A stretch of 49,679 bases of DNA from Streptococcus agalactiae ATCC 13813 (GCF_000186445.1 NZ_GL636070.1:606210-655888); one strand, 5' to 3'; positions 18,422 through 27,676 are shown, counted from the stretch's first letter. Notes: generated by a model from the sequence alone, not told the origin. Made by a program: numbers and translations.

Positions 18422-19133
18422 TAAATATATTGCGCATGCAGGGATTGCAAGTCGTAGAAAAGCTGAGGAATTAATCAAGCAAGGAATGGTCACGATTAAT
18501 GGTCAAGTGGTTAATGAATTGGCGACCCAAGTAAAGGCTGGTGATCTGGTTGAAATTGAAGGAAGTCCAATTTACAACGAAGAGAAGGTATATTATCTCT
18601 TAAATAAACCACGAGGTGTTATTTCAAGTGTCTCAGATGACAAAGGACGTAAGACAGTTATTGACTTGTTGCCACAAGTCAAAGAACGGATATATCCTGT
18701 TGGTCGCTTGGATTGGGATACAACTGGACTTTTAATTTTGACTAATGATGGTGATTTTACTGATAAAATGATTCATCCTCGTAATGAAATTGATAAAGTT
18801 TATTTAGCACGTGTCAAAGGAATAGCTACTAAAGAAAACCTTCGACCATTAACGCGTGGCGTTGTTATCGATGGTAAGAAAACAAAACCTGCTCGCTATA
18901 CTATCATAAAAGTGGATCATGAAAAAAATCGTTCAGTAGTTGAATTAACTATTCATGAAGGTCGTAATCATCAAGTTAAGAAAATGTTTGAACAAGTTGG
19001 GTTATTAGTGGACAAGCTATCTCGTACACAATTCGGTACCTTAGATTTAACGGGCCTCCGTCCTGGGGAAGCACGACGATTAAATAAAAAAGAAATTAGT
19101 CAGTTGCATAATGCGGCTATTAATAAATCTTAA
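18411..19133 (+). CDS. rluB: Ribosomal large-subunit pseudouridine synthase B (RluB/RsuA family)
   Basis: A 240-residue pseudouridine synthase expected to modify 23S rRNA. It has an N-terminal S4 RNA-binding domain ([20 protein letters not shown]) and a catalytic domain with the motif [18 protein letters not shown], containing the catalytic Asp at about 104. The C-terminal part has [13 protein letters not shown] choose ATG 18411, preceded by AAGGAAAACA within scpB; this gives the expected family N terminus. The neighbour scpB-rluB pairing is standard in Firmicutes. Confidence 0.95.
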   Translation: MRINKYIAHAGIASRRKAEELIKQGMVTINGQVVNELATQVKAGDLVEIEGSPIYNEEKVYYLLNKPRGVISSVSDDKGRKTVIDLLPQVKERIYPVGRLDWDTTGLLILTNDGDFTDKMIHPRNEIDKVYLARVKGIATKENLRPLTRGVVIDGKKTKPARYTIIKVDHEKNRSVVELTIHEGRNHQVKKMFEQVGLLVDKLSRTQFGTLDLTGLRPGEARRLNKKEISQLHNAAINKS

Positions 19134-19384
19134 TGCTTAAATCTTTTTTGATTTTCTTGGTTCGCTTTTACCAAAAAAATATTTCTCCAGCTTTCCCAGC
19201 TAGCTGTCGTTATCGTCCAACTTGCTCTACGTATATGATAGAAGCTATTCAAAAACATGGTCTAAAAGGTGTGTTGATGGGGATTGCACGTATTTTGCGA
19301 TGTCATCCCTTAGCCCACGGAGGAAATGATCCTGTCCCTGATCATTTTAGCTTAAGACGTAATAAAACGGATATATCAGATTGA
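19133..19384 (+). CDS. yidD: YidD family membrane protein insertion efficiency factor
   Basis: An 83-residue protein with the family core IRFYQK-like segment ([12 protein letters not shown]), [16 protein letters not shown] with its two cysteines, and [16 protein letters not shown]. YidD assists YidC-mediated insertion of membrane proteins. The start codon overlaps the rluB stop by one base (TAATG). The stop lies within the loop of the long terminator at 19361-19399. It closes the murI operon. Confidence 0.95.
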   Translation: MLKSFLIFLVRFYQKNISPAFPASCRYRPTCSTYMIEAIQKHGLKGVLMGIARILRCHPLAHGGNDPVPDHFSLRRNKTDISD

Positions 19385-19399
19385 TATATCCGTTTTATT
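19361..19399. terminator. Strong bidirectional terminator between yidD and trkH
   Basis: A perfect 18-bp inverted repeat (AATAAAACGGATATATCA and its complement) with a 3-base loop. It contains the yidD stop codon and serves two convergent operons. Confidence 0.88.
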
Positions 19400-19407
19400 A
19401 TTTGTAA

Positions 19408-20847
19408 TTATAGTTTTGACCATGTTTTAGGAATAAACATTAATAAAACAGGGTATATTTCTAAACGTCCTGCTATCATAGCAAATGAAAGAAGGAGTTT
19501 TGAGAATGGACTAAAGAATGAGAAAGTTTCATTGCTACCTAAGAGTGGGCCTATGTTGTTAAAACATGAGGCTGCAGCACTGACAACAACCAAAAAATCA
19601 TTAGTATCAAGCGTTAAAACAAGAACGAGTGCCATGAAGATAGCTAAATAGATAGTTAGATATTTTAAAACGCCATGTTGTGTATTTTTATCTAGAACGC
19701 TTTTATTAATGTGTAGTGACATGACTCTATTAGGATAGAGTGTAGACAATACTTGGTTACGTGCAACCTTTGCTAGGATTAAGCTACGCATGACTTTAAA
19801 GCCCCCAGCTGTAGAGCCAGCAGAACCACCGATAAACATCAAGAATAGCAAAATAACCTGTGAAAACAAAGGCCAACGAGTGATATCAGTCACGCCAAAA
19901 CCAGTTGTCGTAATAATAGCTGATACTTCAAAGAAAATATGTTCGAGGCCTTGTCGAAAATTATCATACATACCGATGACGTTTAGAGCAATCATGAAAG
20001 TTGCTATTGCCACGATGCGGAGATAGGTTTTTAGTTCCTCATCACCAAAGAATGCTTTAATTTTTCGGAGTAAAAGAAGATAGTAAAGATTAAAGTTAAC
20101 CCCGAAGATAAGCATACCAATAGAAACTAAGTTAGTTATCAGAGGACTATTATAATGAGCAATGCTATCATTGTAAACTGCAAAACCACCTGTACCTGCA
20201 GTTCCCATCGCTATGATAATACTATCAAAGAAAGGCATACCTGCAAAATATAATATTACTGCAAATACTGCAAACATAAGAAGATATAACAAATACAAAA
20301 TTTGTGCAGTTTTTTTAAGTTTCGAGACAACTTTACCGAATACAGGTCCAGGAACTTCAGCTCTCATAACCTCTAAATGGCTATTTTTAGAATTTTCCAT
20401 GATGGCAAGGGCAAATACTAAAACCCCCATTCCACCGATAAGATGGGTAAAACTACGCCAAAATAAGAGCGCGGGGGATAAGACACTGACGTCATCAAGA
20501 ATAGTTGCTCCTGTTGTCGTAAAACCAGAAGATACTTCAAAGAAAGCATCGATAATATTAGGGATTTGCCCTGAGATAACAAATGGAAGGGCGCCAAAGA
20601 AGGACCAAAGTATCCAGCAGAGTGCAACAATTAACATGCCTTCTTTAGTGTAGATATGATAATTTTTAGGTTTAAAGAGAGAACCCAGTAATCCAAGGAT
20701 AATTAGAATAATCATGGTAATGACTATACTCATCATGACACTTTGCGGTTCACGGTAAATAAGTCCAACAGTTAGAGGAATCGCTAGAAGAGCAGCTTCA
20801 ATTAGCAAAAGTTTTGAGAGAAGGAAGCGAATCATACTTTTATTCAT
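19408..20847 (-). CDS. trkH: Potassium uptake protein TrkH family
   Basis: A 479-residue membrane channel of the Trk/Ktr superfamily for K+ uptake. It shows four repeated pore loops with filter glycines: SSGFTTTGATI, GTAGTGGFAVYND, ITTTGFGVTD and ASCFNNIGP. The protein works with a cytosolic gating subunit, here TrkA coded 4 bases upstream. The ATG at 20847 has AGGTAGGA formed across the trkA stop codon. Length and loops fit TrkH-type channels; a split between TrkH and KtrB cannot be made with certainty. Confidence 0.93.
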   Translation of the reverse strand: MNKSMIRFLLSKLLLIEAALLAIPLTVGLIYREPQSVMMSIVITMIILIILGLLGSLFKPKNYHIYTKEGMLIVALCWILWSFFGALPFVISGQIPNIIDAFFEVSSGFTTTGATILDDVSVLSPALLFWRSFTHLIGGMGVLVFALAIMENSKNSHLEVMRAEVPGPVFGKVVSKLKKTAQILYLLYLLMFAVFAVILYFAGMPFFDSIIIAMGTAGTGGFAVYNDSIAHYNSPLITNLVSIGMLIFGVNFNLYYLLLLRKIKAFFGDEELKTYLRIVAIATFMIALNVIGMYDNFRQGLEHIFFEVSAIITTTGFGVTDITRWPLFSQVILLFLMFIGGSAGSTAGGFKVMRSLILAKVARNQVLSTLYPNRVMSLHINKSVLDKNTQHGVLKYLTIYLAIFMALVLVLTLDTNDFLVVVSAAASCFNNIGPLLGSNETFSFFSPFSKLLLSFAMIAGRLEIYPVLLMFIPKTWSKL

Positions 20848-20851
20848 ATTC

Positions 20852-22201
20852 CTACCTCGCTAACATATCACTAGTTCTAGTAATATTTTTTAATAAGGTG
20901 ATAACAACGATACGATCACCCACTGTTAAAACATCCTCACCAGTTGGGAAAATCGTTTTATTATTGCGGATAATCGCTGCAATTAAAATATTTTGCTTTA
21001 ATTTTAAAGATGCAAGGCTACGATTTGCTAATTTGCTAGTTTCTTTTATTTCAAATTGTAAGGTTTCAATGCGATCGTTAGCAATATGATGCATAGCTTC
21101 TAGGTTGGAATCCTGAGCATTTACACGCCCGCGTACAAAGTGCATCACATGGTCTACGGCAATACGCTTGGGTGTGATAATGCTTGATAGTTGTTTATCG
21201 TCAATGATTTCTAGTAGGCTAGTTCGATTAACTTTGGTAATGTTTTTAGGAATACCGATACTTTCTAAGAACATTGAGGTAATGATATTTTCTTCATCAA
21301 CACCAGTTAAAGTAGCAACTGCGTCAAAACTTGTAACGCTTTCTTCTAACAAAATATTTTTAGCAGTACCATCCCCATGAACGACAGGAACATTGGGAAA
21401 TTCTTGACTAAAATATTCAGCTTGTTCTTGGTTGAGTTCAACTAGTTTGACGTGTGTATTGGTATTTTTAAGGATATTGAGTAGGTAGTAGGCGATGCGT
21501 CCTGCACCGATAACCATCAAGTTTTTGACAACTTTATTTTTAACGTAATTATGGAAAAGTATCATTTCAATACGATTTCCAGTTACAAAGATTTTATCTT
21601 TGACTTGGATAGTTGCATCGCCATCAGGAATAATCAATTTGCCATCGCGTTCAATTGCGCAAATAACAATATTGCCAAATTTTTTACGAATTTGACTCAT
21701 TGAAGTATGACAGAGTTTATTTCCTTCTAAAATTTTAAATTCCATTAACATCACACGCCCGTTGGCGAAATGTTCAACTGAAGTTGCATTTGGAAATTCT
21801 ATGGTATTAGCGATATATTGTGCTGCCAACAATTCAGGGTTGACAACTGAAGAGAAGCCAAGAAAGTTTTTATCTTTGAAGTAAGGATTAGAATACTCAG
21901 GATTACGCATGCGAACAACAGTCTCTTTTGCCCCCATTTTTTTGGCAAGAACTGCTGAAATCATATTAACTTCATCTCGATCAGTGATAGCGATAAAAAT
22001 ATCACAATTTTTGACTTCGGCTTGTTCTAAAATTTTATAGTTTGCCCCATTCCCAACAATTCCCATAATATCATGCTGTTTAGTGACACGTTTAAGGACG
22101 TTTTCTTTTTTCTCAATTAAAACAACATCGTGCTTTTCAGCAACAAGTGAGCGACAAAGTGCGGTTCCGACTTTACCTCCGCCGACAACAATTATTCTCA
22201 T
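20852..22201 (-). CDS. trkA: Potassium uptake regulatory protein TrkA
   Basis: A 449-residue cytosolic gating subunit with two tandem RCK units, each made of an RCK_N (NAD(H)-binding) and RCK_C part. The first Rossmann loop, VVGGGKVGTALCRSL, is at residues 3-17 and the second, VIGAGRIAYYLL, is near 235. The C-terminal RCK_C regions are candidate sites for nucleotides such as cyclic di-AMP, but that is only inference. I choose ATG 22201, preceded by GGAGG; the reading frame continues upstream to a TTG that overlaps this ribosome site. It forms an operon with trkH. Confidence 0.94.
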   Translation of the reverse strand: MRIIVVGGGKVGTALCRSLVAEKHDVVLIEKKENVLKRVTKQHDIMGIVGNGANYKILEQAEVKNCDIFIAITDRDEVNMISAVLAKKMGAKETVVRMRNPEYSNPYFKDKNFLGFSSVVNPELLAAQYIANTIEFPNATSVEHFANGRVMLMEFKILEGNKLCHTSMSQIRKKFGNIVICAIERDGKLIIPDGDATIQVKDKIFVTGNRIEMILFHNYVKNKVVKNLMVIGAGRIAYYLLNILKNTNTHVKLVELNQEQAEYFSQEFPNVPVVHGDGTAKNILLEESVTSFDAVATLTGVDEENIITSMFLESIGIPKNITKVNRTSLLEIIDDKQLSSIITPKRIAVDHVMHFVRGRVNAQDSNLEAMHHIANDRIETLQFEIKETSKLANRSLASLKLKQNILIAAIIRNNKTIFPTGEDVLTVGDRIVVITLLKNITRTSDMLAR

Positions 22202-22283
22202 TTTTACCTCCAATAATAAACTCTATGATACCTTTTTTTTAGTAAAAATGCACGAGAATTATGGTTAAAAAACGTTTTCATCT

Positions 22284-22317
22284 TTCTGATAAGAGTAATA
22301 TGATTCTCTTATCAGAA
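22284..22317. repeat. Perfect 12-bp inverted repeat between trkA and the APC permease
   Basis: TTCTGATAAGAG and CTCTTATCAGAA flank a 10-base AT loop. No T-run follows in either direction, so it is more like an operator or RNA hairpin than a terminator. It lies 83 bases from the trkA start and 90 from the permease start. Confidence 0.7.
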
Positions 22318-22343
22318 TCTGGTGAAAAATAACATAGATAAAC

Positions 22344-22378
22344 TTGTGACAAGCCCTAAATTAGGTTATAATTAACCT
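22344..22378 (+). promoter_or_regulatory. APC permease promoter with AGGTTA-N4-TAACCT palindrome on the -10
   Basis: TTGTGA (22344-22349) and TATAAT (22367-22372) are 17 bases apart. A perfect palindrome AGGTTA-TAAT-TAACCT covers the -10, so a repressor site is plausible. I do not recognise the regulator. Confidence 0.65.
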
Positions 22379-22406
22379 TTAAGCGTACAGTAGAAATGGA
22401 GATATT

Positions 22407-23759
22407 ATGGAGAATCATAATTCTATTAAACAGACCTATGGATTAATGACTACAATTGCTATGATTGTAGGTGTAGTGATTGGTTCAGGCATTTATTTTA
22501 AAGTTGATGACATCCTTAAATTTACTGGTGGAGATGTCTTTTTAGGCATGGTAATTTTAGTACTAGGTTCTTTTTCGATTGTTTTTGGAAGTTTGTCAAT
22601 TTCTGAGCTAGCTATTAGAACGAGTGAAAGTGGTGGTATTTTTTCTTACTACGAAAAATATGTTAGCCCAGCTTTAGCAGCAACTTTAGGCTTGTTTGCG
22701 TCTTTTTTGTATCTTCCAACTTTAACAGCAATCGTTTCATGGGTAGCTGCATTTTATACTTTAGGTGAATCATCAAGATTGGAATCACAGATTATTTTAG
22801 CTGCTGTTTATATTTTAGCGCTTAGTCTCATGAATATCTTTGCTAAGCGTATTGCAGGGGGATTCCAATCTTTAACGACCTTTGTAAAAATGATTCCTTT
22901 AGTCCTAATTGCTTTAATTGGTGCTTTTTGGTCTGATAAAGCTCCACAACTTCCACAACATTTAACAGCTATTCAACCGTCAAATGTTGGATGGAGTTGG
23001 GTGTCAGGTCTGGTACCATTGTATTTTGCATATGATGGTTGGACAATTTTTGTTAGTATTGCACCAGAAGTCAAGAATCCCAAGAAGAATTTACCACTTG
23101 CTTTTGTCATTGGTCCAGCGCTTATCTTATTATCATATTTGGCATTTTTCTATGGTTTGACACAAATTTTAGGTGCTAGCTTTATTATGACAACTGGTAA
23201 TGATGCTATTAATTATGCAGCTAACATTATTTTCGGTCCTAGTGTTGGGCGTTTATTATCTTTCATTGTTATTTTATCTGTATTAGGTGTTGCCAATGGA
23301 CTTTTACTTGGGACGATGCGTCTACCTCAAGCTTTTGCGGAACGCGGATGGATCAAAAGTGAGAGGATGGCTAACATAAATTTGAAGTATCAAATGTCAT
23401 TGCCAGCTAGTTTGACGGTGACGGCTGTAGCTATTTTTTGGCTTTTTGTTCACTTTATGGTTACAAAATTTAACTTATTACCGGGTAGTGATATTAGTGA
23501 AATTGCTGTGGTGTTTAATAATACCAGTTTAATCATTCTTTATGTTTTAGTACTCAGCCTTTATCTCAAAAAAGATATTAAAAATAAATTTACCGGCTTA
23601 GTTTCACCGATTCTAGCAATTTTAGGCGGTTTGATCCTCCTTATCGGGAGTTTGTTAAGTAATTTCTTTACGGTTTTAATTTTCCAATGTTTTTGCTTAT
23701 TATTCTGTTTGATTTGTCATTATATCTATCAAAAAAATAATCCAAAAACTCATGAATAG
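22407..23759 (+). CDS. APC-superfamily amino acid permease
   Basis: A 450-residue transporter with about 12 membrane helices. The helix-1 motif VGVVIGSGIYFKVDDIL and the helix-2/3 region SISELAIRTSESGGIFSYYEKY are typical of the amino acid-polyamine-organocation superfamily, close to the L-amino-acid transporter/SteT type. The substrate is not decided by sequence; exchange of neutral or hydroxylated amino acids is plausible. The start at ATG 22407 has GGAGATATT upstream, and the gene has its own promoter with a palindrome over the -10. Confidence 0.9.
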   Translation: MENHNSIKQTYGLMTTIAMIVGVVIGSGIYFKVDDILKFTGGDVFLGMVILVLGSFSIVFGSLSISELAIRTSESGGIFSYYEKYVSPALAATLGLFASFLYLPTLTAIVSWVAAFYTLGESSRLESQIILAAVYILALSLMNIFAKRIAGGFQSLTTFVKMIPLVLIALIGAFWSDKAPQLPQHLTAIQPSNVGWSWVSGLVPLYFAYDGWTIFVSIAPEVKNPKKNLPLAFVIGPALILLSYLAFFYGLTQILGASFIMTTGNDAINYAANIIFGPSVGRLLSFIVILSVLGVANGLLLGTMRLPQAFAERGWIKSERMANINLKYQMSLPASLTVTAVAIFWLFVHFMVTKFNLLPGSDISEIAVVFNNTSLIILYVLVLSLYLKKDIKNKFTGLVSPILAILGGLILLIGSLLSNFFTVLIFQCFCLLFCLICHYIYQKNNPKTHE

Positions 23760-23760
23760 G

Positions 23761-23788
23761 TTGACTTTGTAGACTGAAGTGCTATAAT
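23761..23788 (+). promoter_or_regulatory. Promoter of the small RNA or leader before trmL
   Basis: TTGACT (23761-23766) and TATAAT (23783-23788) with a 16-base spacer, beginning right after the permease stop. Confidence 0.7.
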
Positions 23789-23793
23789 AGTGT

Positions 23794-23897
23794 CAACGAT
23801 TTGTTAGTTTAAATCAAACCTGTTATGATTTAAGTTAACAAACCACCATAAACCACATTGTTTGCTGAGATTGACTCCGAGCAGTGTGGTTTTTTTG
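23794..23897 (+). ncRNA. Candidate two-hairpin small RNA or trmL leader attenuator
   Basis: A transcript from the promoter at 23761-23788 would start near 23794. It would fold a first stem of 14 bp (23803-23816 with 23826-23839, two G-U pairs, 9-base loop). A single-stranded AAACCACCATAA segment follows, and then a second stem of about 13 bp (23852-23864 with 23878-23890) followed by six or more U. The second hairpin is a good terminator, so a stable RNA of about 100 bases is expected. It may act in trans through the exposed ACCACCAU, which can pair with GG-rich ribosome sites and AUG. Alternatively it may act in cis as an attenuator for trmL, which lacks another visible promoter. I do not recognise the RNA family. 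Confidence 0.55.
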
Positions 23898-23931
23898 CGA
23901 GTCAGAATGAGTTCTAGAAAGTGATGATGAG

Positions 23932-24480
23932 ATGAATATTGAAACATTAACGCAGAAAAATCATCGTTCCGATAGCGGACGAAATCATATTGTTTTATTT
24001 GAACCACAGATTCCAGCAAATACTGGTAATATTGCTAGAACTTGTGCGGCAACAAATGCTCCTTTGCACATCATACGACCAATGGGATTTCCTATTGATG
24101 ATAAAAAAATGAAACGAGCGGGACTGGATTACTGGGATAAGCTAGATGTTAGTTTCTATGATAGTTTGGAAGAATTTATGTTGTCATGTCGAGGGAAAGT
24201 TCACCTAATTAGCAAATTTGCTGACAAGGTTTACTCAGATGAAAATTATAATGATGATCAAGACCATTATTTTATGTTTGGTCGTGAAGATAAAGGATTG
24301 CCAGAAACTTTTATGCGCGAGCATGCCGAAAAGGCCTTACGAATTCCCATGAACGATGAGCATGTGCGTAGCTTGAATGTTTCAAACACTGTTTGTATGA
24401 TTGTTTATGAAGCCCTTAGGCAGCAAAGCTTTCCTAATTTAGAATTAAGCCATACTTATGAAAATGATAAACTAAAATAA
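23932..24480 (+). CDS. trmL: tRNA (cytidine/uridine-34 2'-O) methyltransferase TrmL
   Basis: A 182-residue SPOUT enzyme expected to methylate the wobble ribose of tRNA-Leu isoacceptors. The family motifs are [23 protein letters not shown] (split: [18 protein letters not shown]), [11 protein letters not shown] and [19 protein letters not shown] (knot region). The first 20 residues are a weakly conserved leader; the Shine-Dalgarno GATGAG is poor. The gene lies 35 bases after a terminator, so its expression appears to depend on read-through of that hairpin. Confidence 0.93.
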   Translation: MNIETLTQKNHRSDSGRNHIVLFEPQIPANTGNIARTCAATNAPLHIIRPMGFPIDDKKMKRAGLDYWDKLDVSFYDSLEEFMLSCRGKVHLISKFADKVYSDENYNDDQDHYFMFGREDKGLPETFMREHAEKALRIPMNDEHVRSLNVSNTVCMIVYEALRQQSFPNLELSHTYENDKLK

Positions 24481-24485
24481 TAAAG

Positions 24486-24513
24486 AAAGTGATCGTTTAA
24501 AATGGTCACTTTT
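24486..24513 (+). terminator. Terminator of trmL
   Basis: AAAGTGATC pairs with GGTCACTTT, followed by TTTATCTTT. Confidence 0.7.
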
Positions 24514-24615
24514 ATCTTTAGAAAGTTAATTAGTATATAGTATCAAAAACAAATGGTAAAATAGTCACCAAGACGACAAGGGATATTTTTAGCTGTAGAA
24601 TAGTCAGGAGTAATT

Positions 24616-25785
24616 ATGATTACATATGATTTCACAAGTTTACCAGAACGTTTTTCAAGTAATGCCATCAAATGGAAGGCGGTTCAAAAAGATCAAGAAA
24701 TCCTTCCCCTTTGGATTGCGGATATGGATTTTCCTATCTTTCCAGAAATGTCGGAGGCTATTGAAGATTTTTCACACCAAATGGTTTTTGGCTATGATAG
24801 TCCTAAAGACAGTTTATACCAAGCTATCTCTAATTGGGAAGTGCAAGAACATGGTTATCAATTTGATAAAAAATCATTATTATTAATTGATGGGGTTATA
24901 CCAGCGATTTCAGTTGCTATACAAGCCTTCACAAAGGAGGGAGATGCTGTTCTAATTAATGCCCCAGTCTATCCGCCCTTTGCTAGAACTATAAAATACA
25001 ATAATCGTCATTTAGTTTCAAATAGTTTACTTAATAATAATCAGTATTTTGAGATTGACTTTAAACAATTAGAAAAAGATATCATTGAAAATAATGTAAA
25101 GCTTTATATTTTTTGTAGTCCACATAATCCTGGTGGGCGTGTCTGGACAAAAGAAGAAATTCAAAAAATAGGAGATATCTGTAAACGGTATAATGTTATC
25201 CTCGTTTCTGACGAAATACATCAAGATTTGGTATTATTTGATAATGTACACCATAGCTTTAATACTGTTGATTCTAGTTTTAAAGAATTGAGTGTTATTT
25301 TATCTAGTGCAACTAAAACGTTTAATATTGCAGGGACTAAAAATAGCTTTGCAATAATTGAAAATGAAAAGTTACGCTCTGATTTTAAGAAGAGGCAAAT
25401 AGCTAATAATCAACAAGAAATTTCCTCATTGGGGTTATTAGCTACAGAAGTTGCCTTTACAAAAGGGAAACAATGGTTAAAGGCCCTAAAAATGGAGTTA
25501 GAAGGATCAATAGAATACCTTTATGAGCAATTAACGCAAAAAACTCATATCAAAGTGATGAAACCAGAGGGAACTTATCTTGTTTGGTTAGATTTTTCTG
25601 CTTATAATTTAACGCATTTAGAAATTCAAGAAAAACTTCGATATGATGCCAAATTAATATTAAATGATGGTTTAACTTTTGGAAAAGAAGGGAAGAAACA
25701 TGCTAGAATCAATGTCGCAGCTCCTAGGTCTGTTATTGAGGAGGCAGTTTTGCGATTAGTGACAAACTTTAGAAAAAATGACTAG
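24616..25785 (+). CDS. MalY/PatB-family PLP-dependent aminotransferase or C-S lyase
   Basis: A 389-residue fold-type I PLP enzyme. Relatives are cystathionine beta-lyases (PatB/MalY) that break C-S bonds to release homocysteine or H2S, as well as aminotransferases. The PLP lysine lies in SSATKTFNIAGTKNSF (about residue 234), and the cofactor-contacting region shows CSPHNPGGRVWTKEE and VSDEIHQDL. N-terminal LPLWIADMDFP is a PatB signature. ATG 24616 has CAGGAG upstream. It stands alone between trmL and upp. Confidence 0.92.
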   Translation: MITYDFTSLPERFSSNAIKWKAVQKDQEILPLWIADMDFPIFPEMSEAIEDFSHQMVFGYDSPKDSLYQAISNWEVQEHGYQFDKKSLLLIDGVIPAISVAIQAFTKEGDAVLINAPVYPPFARTIKYNNRHLVSNSLLNNNQYFEIDFKQLEKDIIENNVKLYIFCSPHNPGGRVWTKEEIQKIGDICKRYNVILVSDEIHQDLVLFDNVHHSFNTVDSSFKELSVILSSATKTFNIAGTKNSFAIIENEKLRSDFKKRQIANNQQEISSLGLLATEVAFTKGKQWLKALKMELEGSIEYLYEQLTQKTHIKVMKPEGTYLVWLDFSAYNLTHLEIQEKLRYDAKLILNDGLTFGKEGKKHARINVAAPRSVIEEAVLRLVTNFRKND

Positions 25786-25818
25786 ACTATAAAAAAAGTC
25801 GCATGGAAAGGGTTTTTA

Positions 25819-25827
25819 TGTTATAAT
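25819..25827 (+). promoter_or_regulatory. Extended -10 promoter of upp
   Basis: TGTTATAAT about 68 bases before the upp start. A short AGCATTA/TAATGCT hairpin lies in the leader between promoter and gene. Confidence 0.55.
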
Positions 25828-25894
25828 ACTTTGAATGTAAACAAGCATTAGAATGTTTTTAATGCTCAAAATTAAATAGAAAGCGGTCATTATA

Positions 25895-26524
25895 ATGGGA
25901 AAATTTCAAGTCATTTCACATCCACTTATTCAACATAAACTGTCAATCTTACGTCGCACTACAACATCTACTAAAGATTTTCGTGAGTTAGTTGATGAGA
26001 TTGCGATGTTAATGGGCTATGAAGTGTCTCGTGATTTGCCTTTAGAAGATGTTGAAATCCAAACACCAGTAGCGACAACTGTACAAAAACAATTAGCTGG
26101 GAAAAAGTTAGCAATTGTTCCAATTTTACGTGCAGGTATTGGTATGGTTGATGGTTTCTTAAGCCTTGTGCCAGCTGCTAAAGTTGGTCATATCGGTATG
26201 TATCGTGATGAAGAGACTTTCCAACCAGTCGAATATTTAGTTAAGTTACCTGAAGATATTGATCAACGTCAGATTTTTGTAGTTGATCCAATGCTTGCTA
26301 CAGGTGGGTCTGCTATTTTAGCAGTAGATTCTCTAAAAAAACGTGGCGCAGCTAGTATCAAATTTGTTTGTTTAGTAGCAGCTCCAGAAGGAGTGGCAGC
26401 ACTTCAAGAAGCACATCCAGATGTAGATATTTATACCGCTGCTTTGGATGAAAAACTCAACGAACATGGCTACATTGTTCCTGGACTCGGAGATGCTGGG
26501 GATCGCTTATTTGGTACAAAATAA
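25895..26524 (+). CDS. upp: Uracil phosphoribosyltransferase
   Basis: Upp makes UMP from uracil and PRPP for pyrimidine salvage. The 209-residue length is standard. Visible marks are [13 protein letters not shown], the PRPP-binding loop [12 protein letters not shown] (about 127-138) and the uracil-binding C-terminal [12 protein letters not shown]. The start ATG has only a weak AAGCGGTC site. A terminator follows at once and clpP has its own promoter, so this is a single-gene unit. Confidence 0.97.
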   Translation: MGKFQVISHPLIQHKLSILRRTTTSTKDFRELVDEIAMLMGYEVSRDLPLEDVEIQTPVATTVQKQLAGKKLAIVPILRAGIGMVDGFLSLVPAAKVGHIGMYRDEETFQPVEYLVKLPEDIDQRQIFVVDPMLATGGSAILAVDSLKKRGAASIKFVCLVAAPEGVAALQEAHPDVDIYTAALDEKLNEHGYIVPGLGDAGDRLFGTK

Positions 26525-26538
26525 GATTTGAGATGAAG

Positions 26539-26573
26539 AAGGCTTTTCTGAAGAACTCAGAAAGCCTTTTCTT
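26539..26573 (+). terminator. Terminator of upp
   Basis: AAGGCTTTTCTGA pairs with TCAGAAAGCCTT across a short loop, followed by TTCTT. Confidence 0.8.
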
Positions 26574-26586
26574 AAAAAGGTTATTA

Positions 26587-26616
26587 TTTGACCTTTGTTG
26601 ACCAAATGATTATAAT
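26587..26616 (+). promoter_or_regulatory. clpP promoter with CtsR operator
   Basis: TTTGACC-TTT-GTTGACC (26587-26603) is the inverted form of the CtsR heptad repeat (A/G)GTCAAANAN(A/G)GTCAAA with one mismatch. It overlaps the -35 TTGACC (26588-26593), which is 17 bases from TATAAT (26611-26616). It points to heat-shock control of clpP by CtsR. Confidence 0.85.
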
Positions 26617-26648
26617 AGTGACAGTGATAAAAAGAAATGGAGAAAGAT

Positions 26649-27239
26649 ATGATTCCAGTAGTTATTGAACAAACAAGTCGTGGTGAACGCTCTTATGATA
26701 TTTACTCACGTCTTTTAAAAGATCGTATTATTATGTTGACAGGCCAAGTTGAGGATAATATGGCTAATAGTATCATTGCACAGTTATTGTTTCTCGATGC
26801 ACAAGATAATACAAAGGACATTTACCTTTATGTCAATACACCAGGTGGTTCAGTGTCGGCTGGACTTGCTATTGTGGATACCATGAACTTCATTAAATCG
26901 GACGTACAGACGATTGTTATGGGGATGGCTGCTTCAATGGGAACCATTATTGCTTCAAGTGGTGCTAAAGGAAAACGTTTTATGTTACCGAATGCAGAAT
27001 ATATGATCCACCAACCAATGGGTGGAACGGGCGGAGGCACACAGCAATCTGATATGGCTATCGCTGCTGAGCATCTTTTAAAAACGCGTCATACTTTAGA
27101 AAAAATCTTAGCTGATAATTCTGGTCAATCTATTGAAAAAGTCCATGATGATGCAGAGCGTGATCGTTGGATGAGTGCTCAAGAAACACTTGATTATGGC
27201 TTTATTGATGCTATTATGGAAAATAATAATTTACAATAA
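26649..27239 (+). CDS. clpP: ATP-dependent Clp protease proteolytic subunit
   Basis: The 196-residue serine peptidase that forms the tetradecameric Clp chamber and degrades proteins delivered by ClpX, ClpC or ClpE. Catalytic Ser is at about 96 in GMAASMGT and His at about 121 in MIHQPMGG; the Asp follows near 172. I take ATG 26649, with GGAGAAAG upstream; a start 12 bases earlier would overlap that site. The CtsR box supports stress control. A terminator follows at 27247-27276. Confidence 0.97.
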
Positions 27240-27246
27240 TAGATTT

Positions 27247-27276
27247 AAAAGAGTTGAGTTTACCAACTCTTTTTTT
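27247..27276 (+). terminator. Terminator of clpP
   Basis: AAAAGAGTTG pairs with CAACTCTTTT, followed by a T-run. Confidence 0.85.
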
Positions 27277-27338
27277 ATTTGTTGGAATTATGTTATAATC
27301 TTAGTAATTACAGATATGACGCAGAAAGGAAAAAATTA

Positions 27339-27584
27339 TTGAATAAACAAGAGCGTTTAGGAATGAGCGTTTATCTTTACTATAATCGTGACGCTCGTAA
27401 ATTATATAAATACGGAGATGTTCATTATCATTCTCGTAGATTAAGATATCTAGTCATTTATGTTAATAAAGAGGATATTGTTAGCGTTAGTAAAGAGATA
27501 AAACATTTAAAATTTGTTAAGGATGTTCGGTTATCGGCAATTGATGATATTGATCAGGATTTTGTTGGAAACTTATATCGTTAA
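27339..27584 (+). CDS. YlbG/DUF2129 family protein
   Basis: An 81-residue cytoplasmic protein with the family core [20 protein letters not shown] and VIYVNKEDI. Function is unknown in Firmicutes. The usual family start maps to the TTG at 27339, which has GAAAGGA 8 bases upstream; a longer frame to 27279 would read through the promoter region. A terminator follows. Confidence 0.9.
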
Positions 27585-27606
27585 GATATTTACTAGTAGT
27601 TATTAG

Positions 27607-27636
27607 AAAGAAGGAATTCAGATGTCCTTCTTTTTT
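27607..27636 (+). terminator. Terminator of the ylbG-like gene
   Basis: AAAGAAGGA pairs with TCCTTCTTT, followed by a T-run. Confidence 0.85.
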
Positions 27637-27676
27637 ATTTAGTTTCTATAATTTTCAAAAAACAATTTAAAAACTA

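Noticed and set aside
20213-20653. A 146-codon open frame on the plus strand inside trkH
   Set aside because: It is the antisense shadow of the trkH coding region, which shows clear pore-loop motifs on the other strand.
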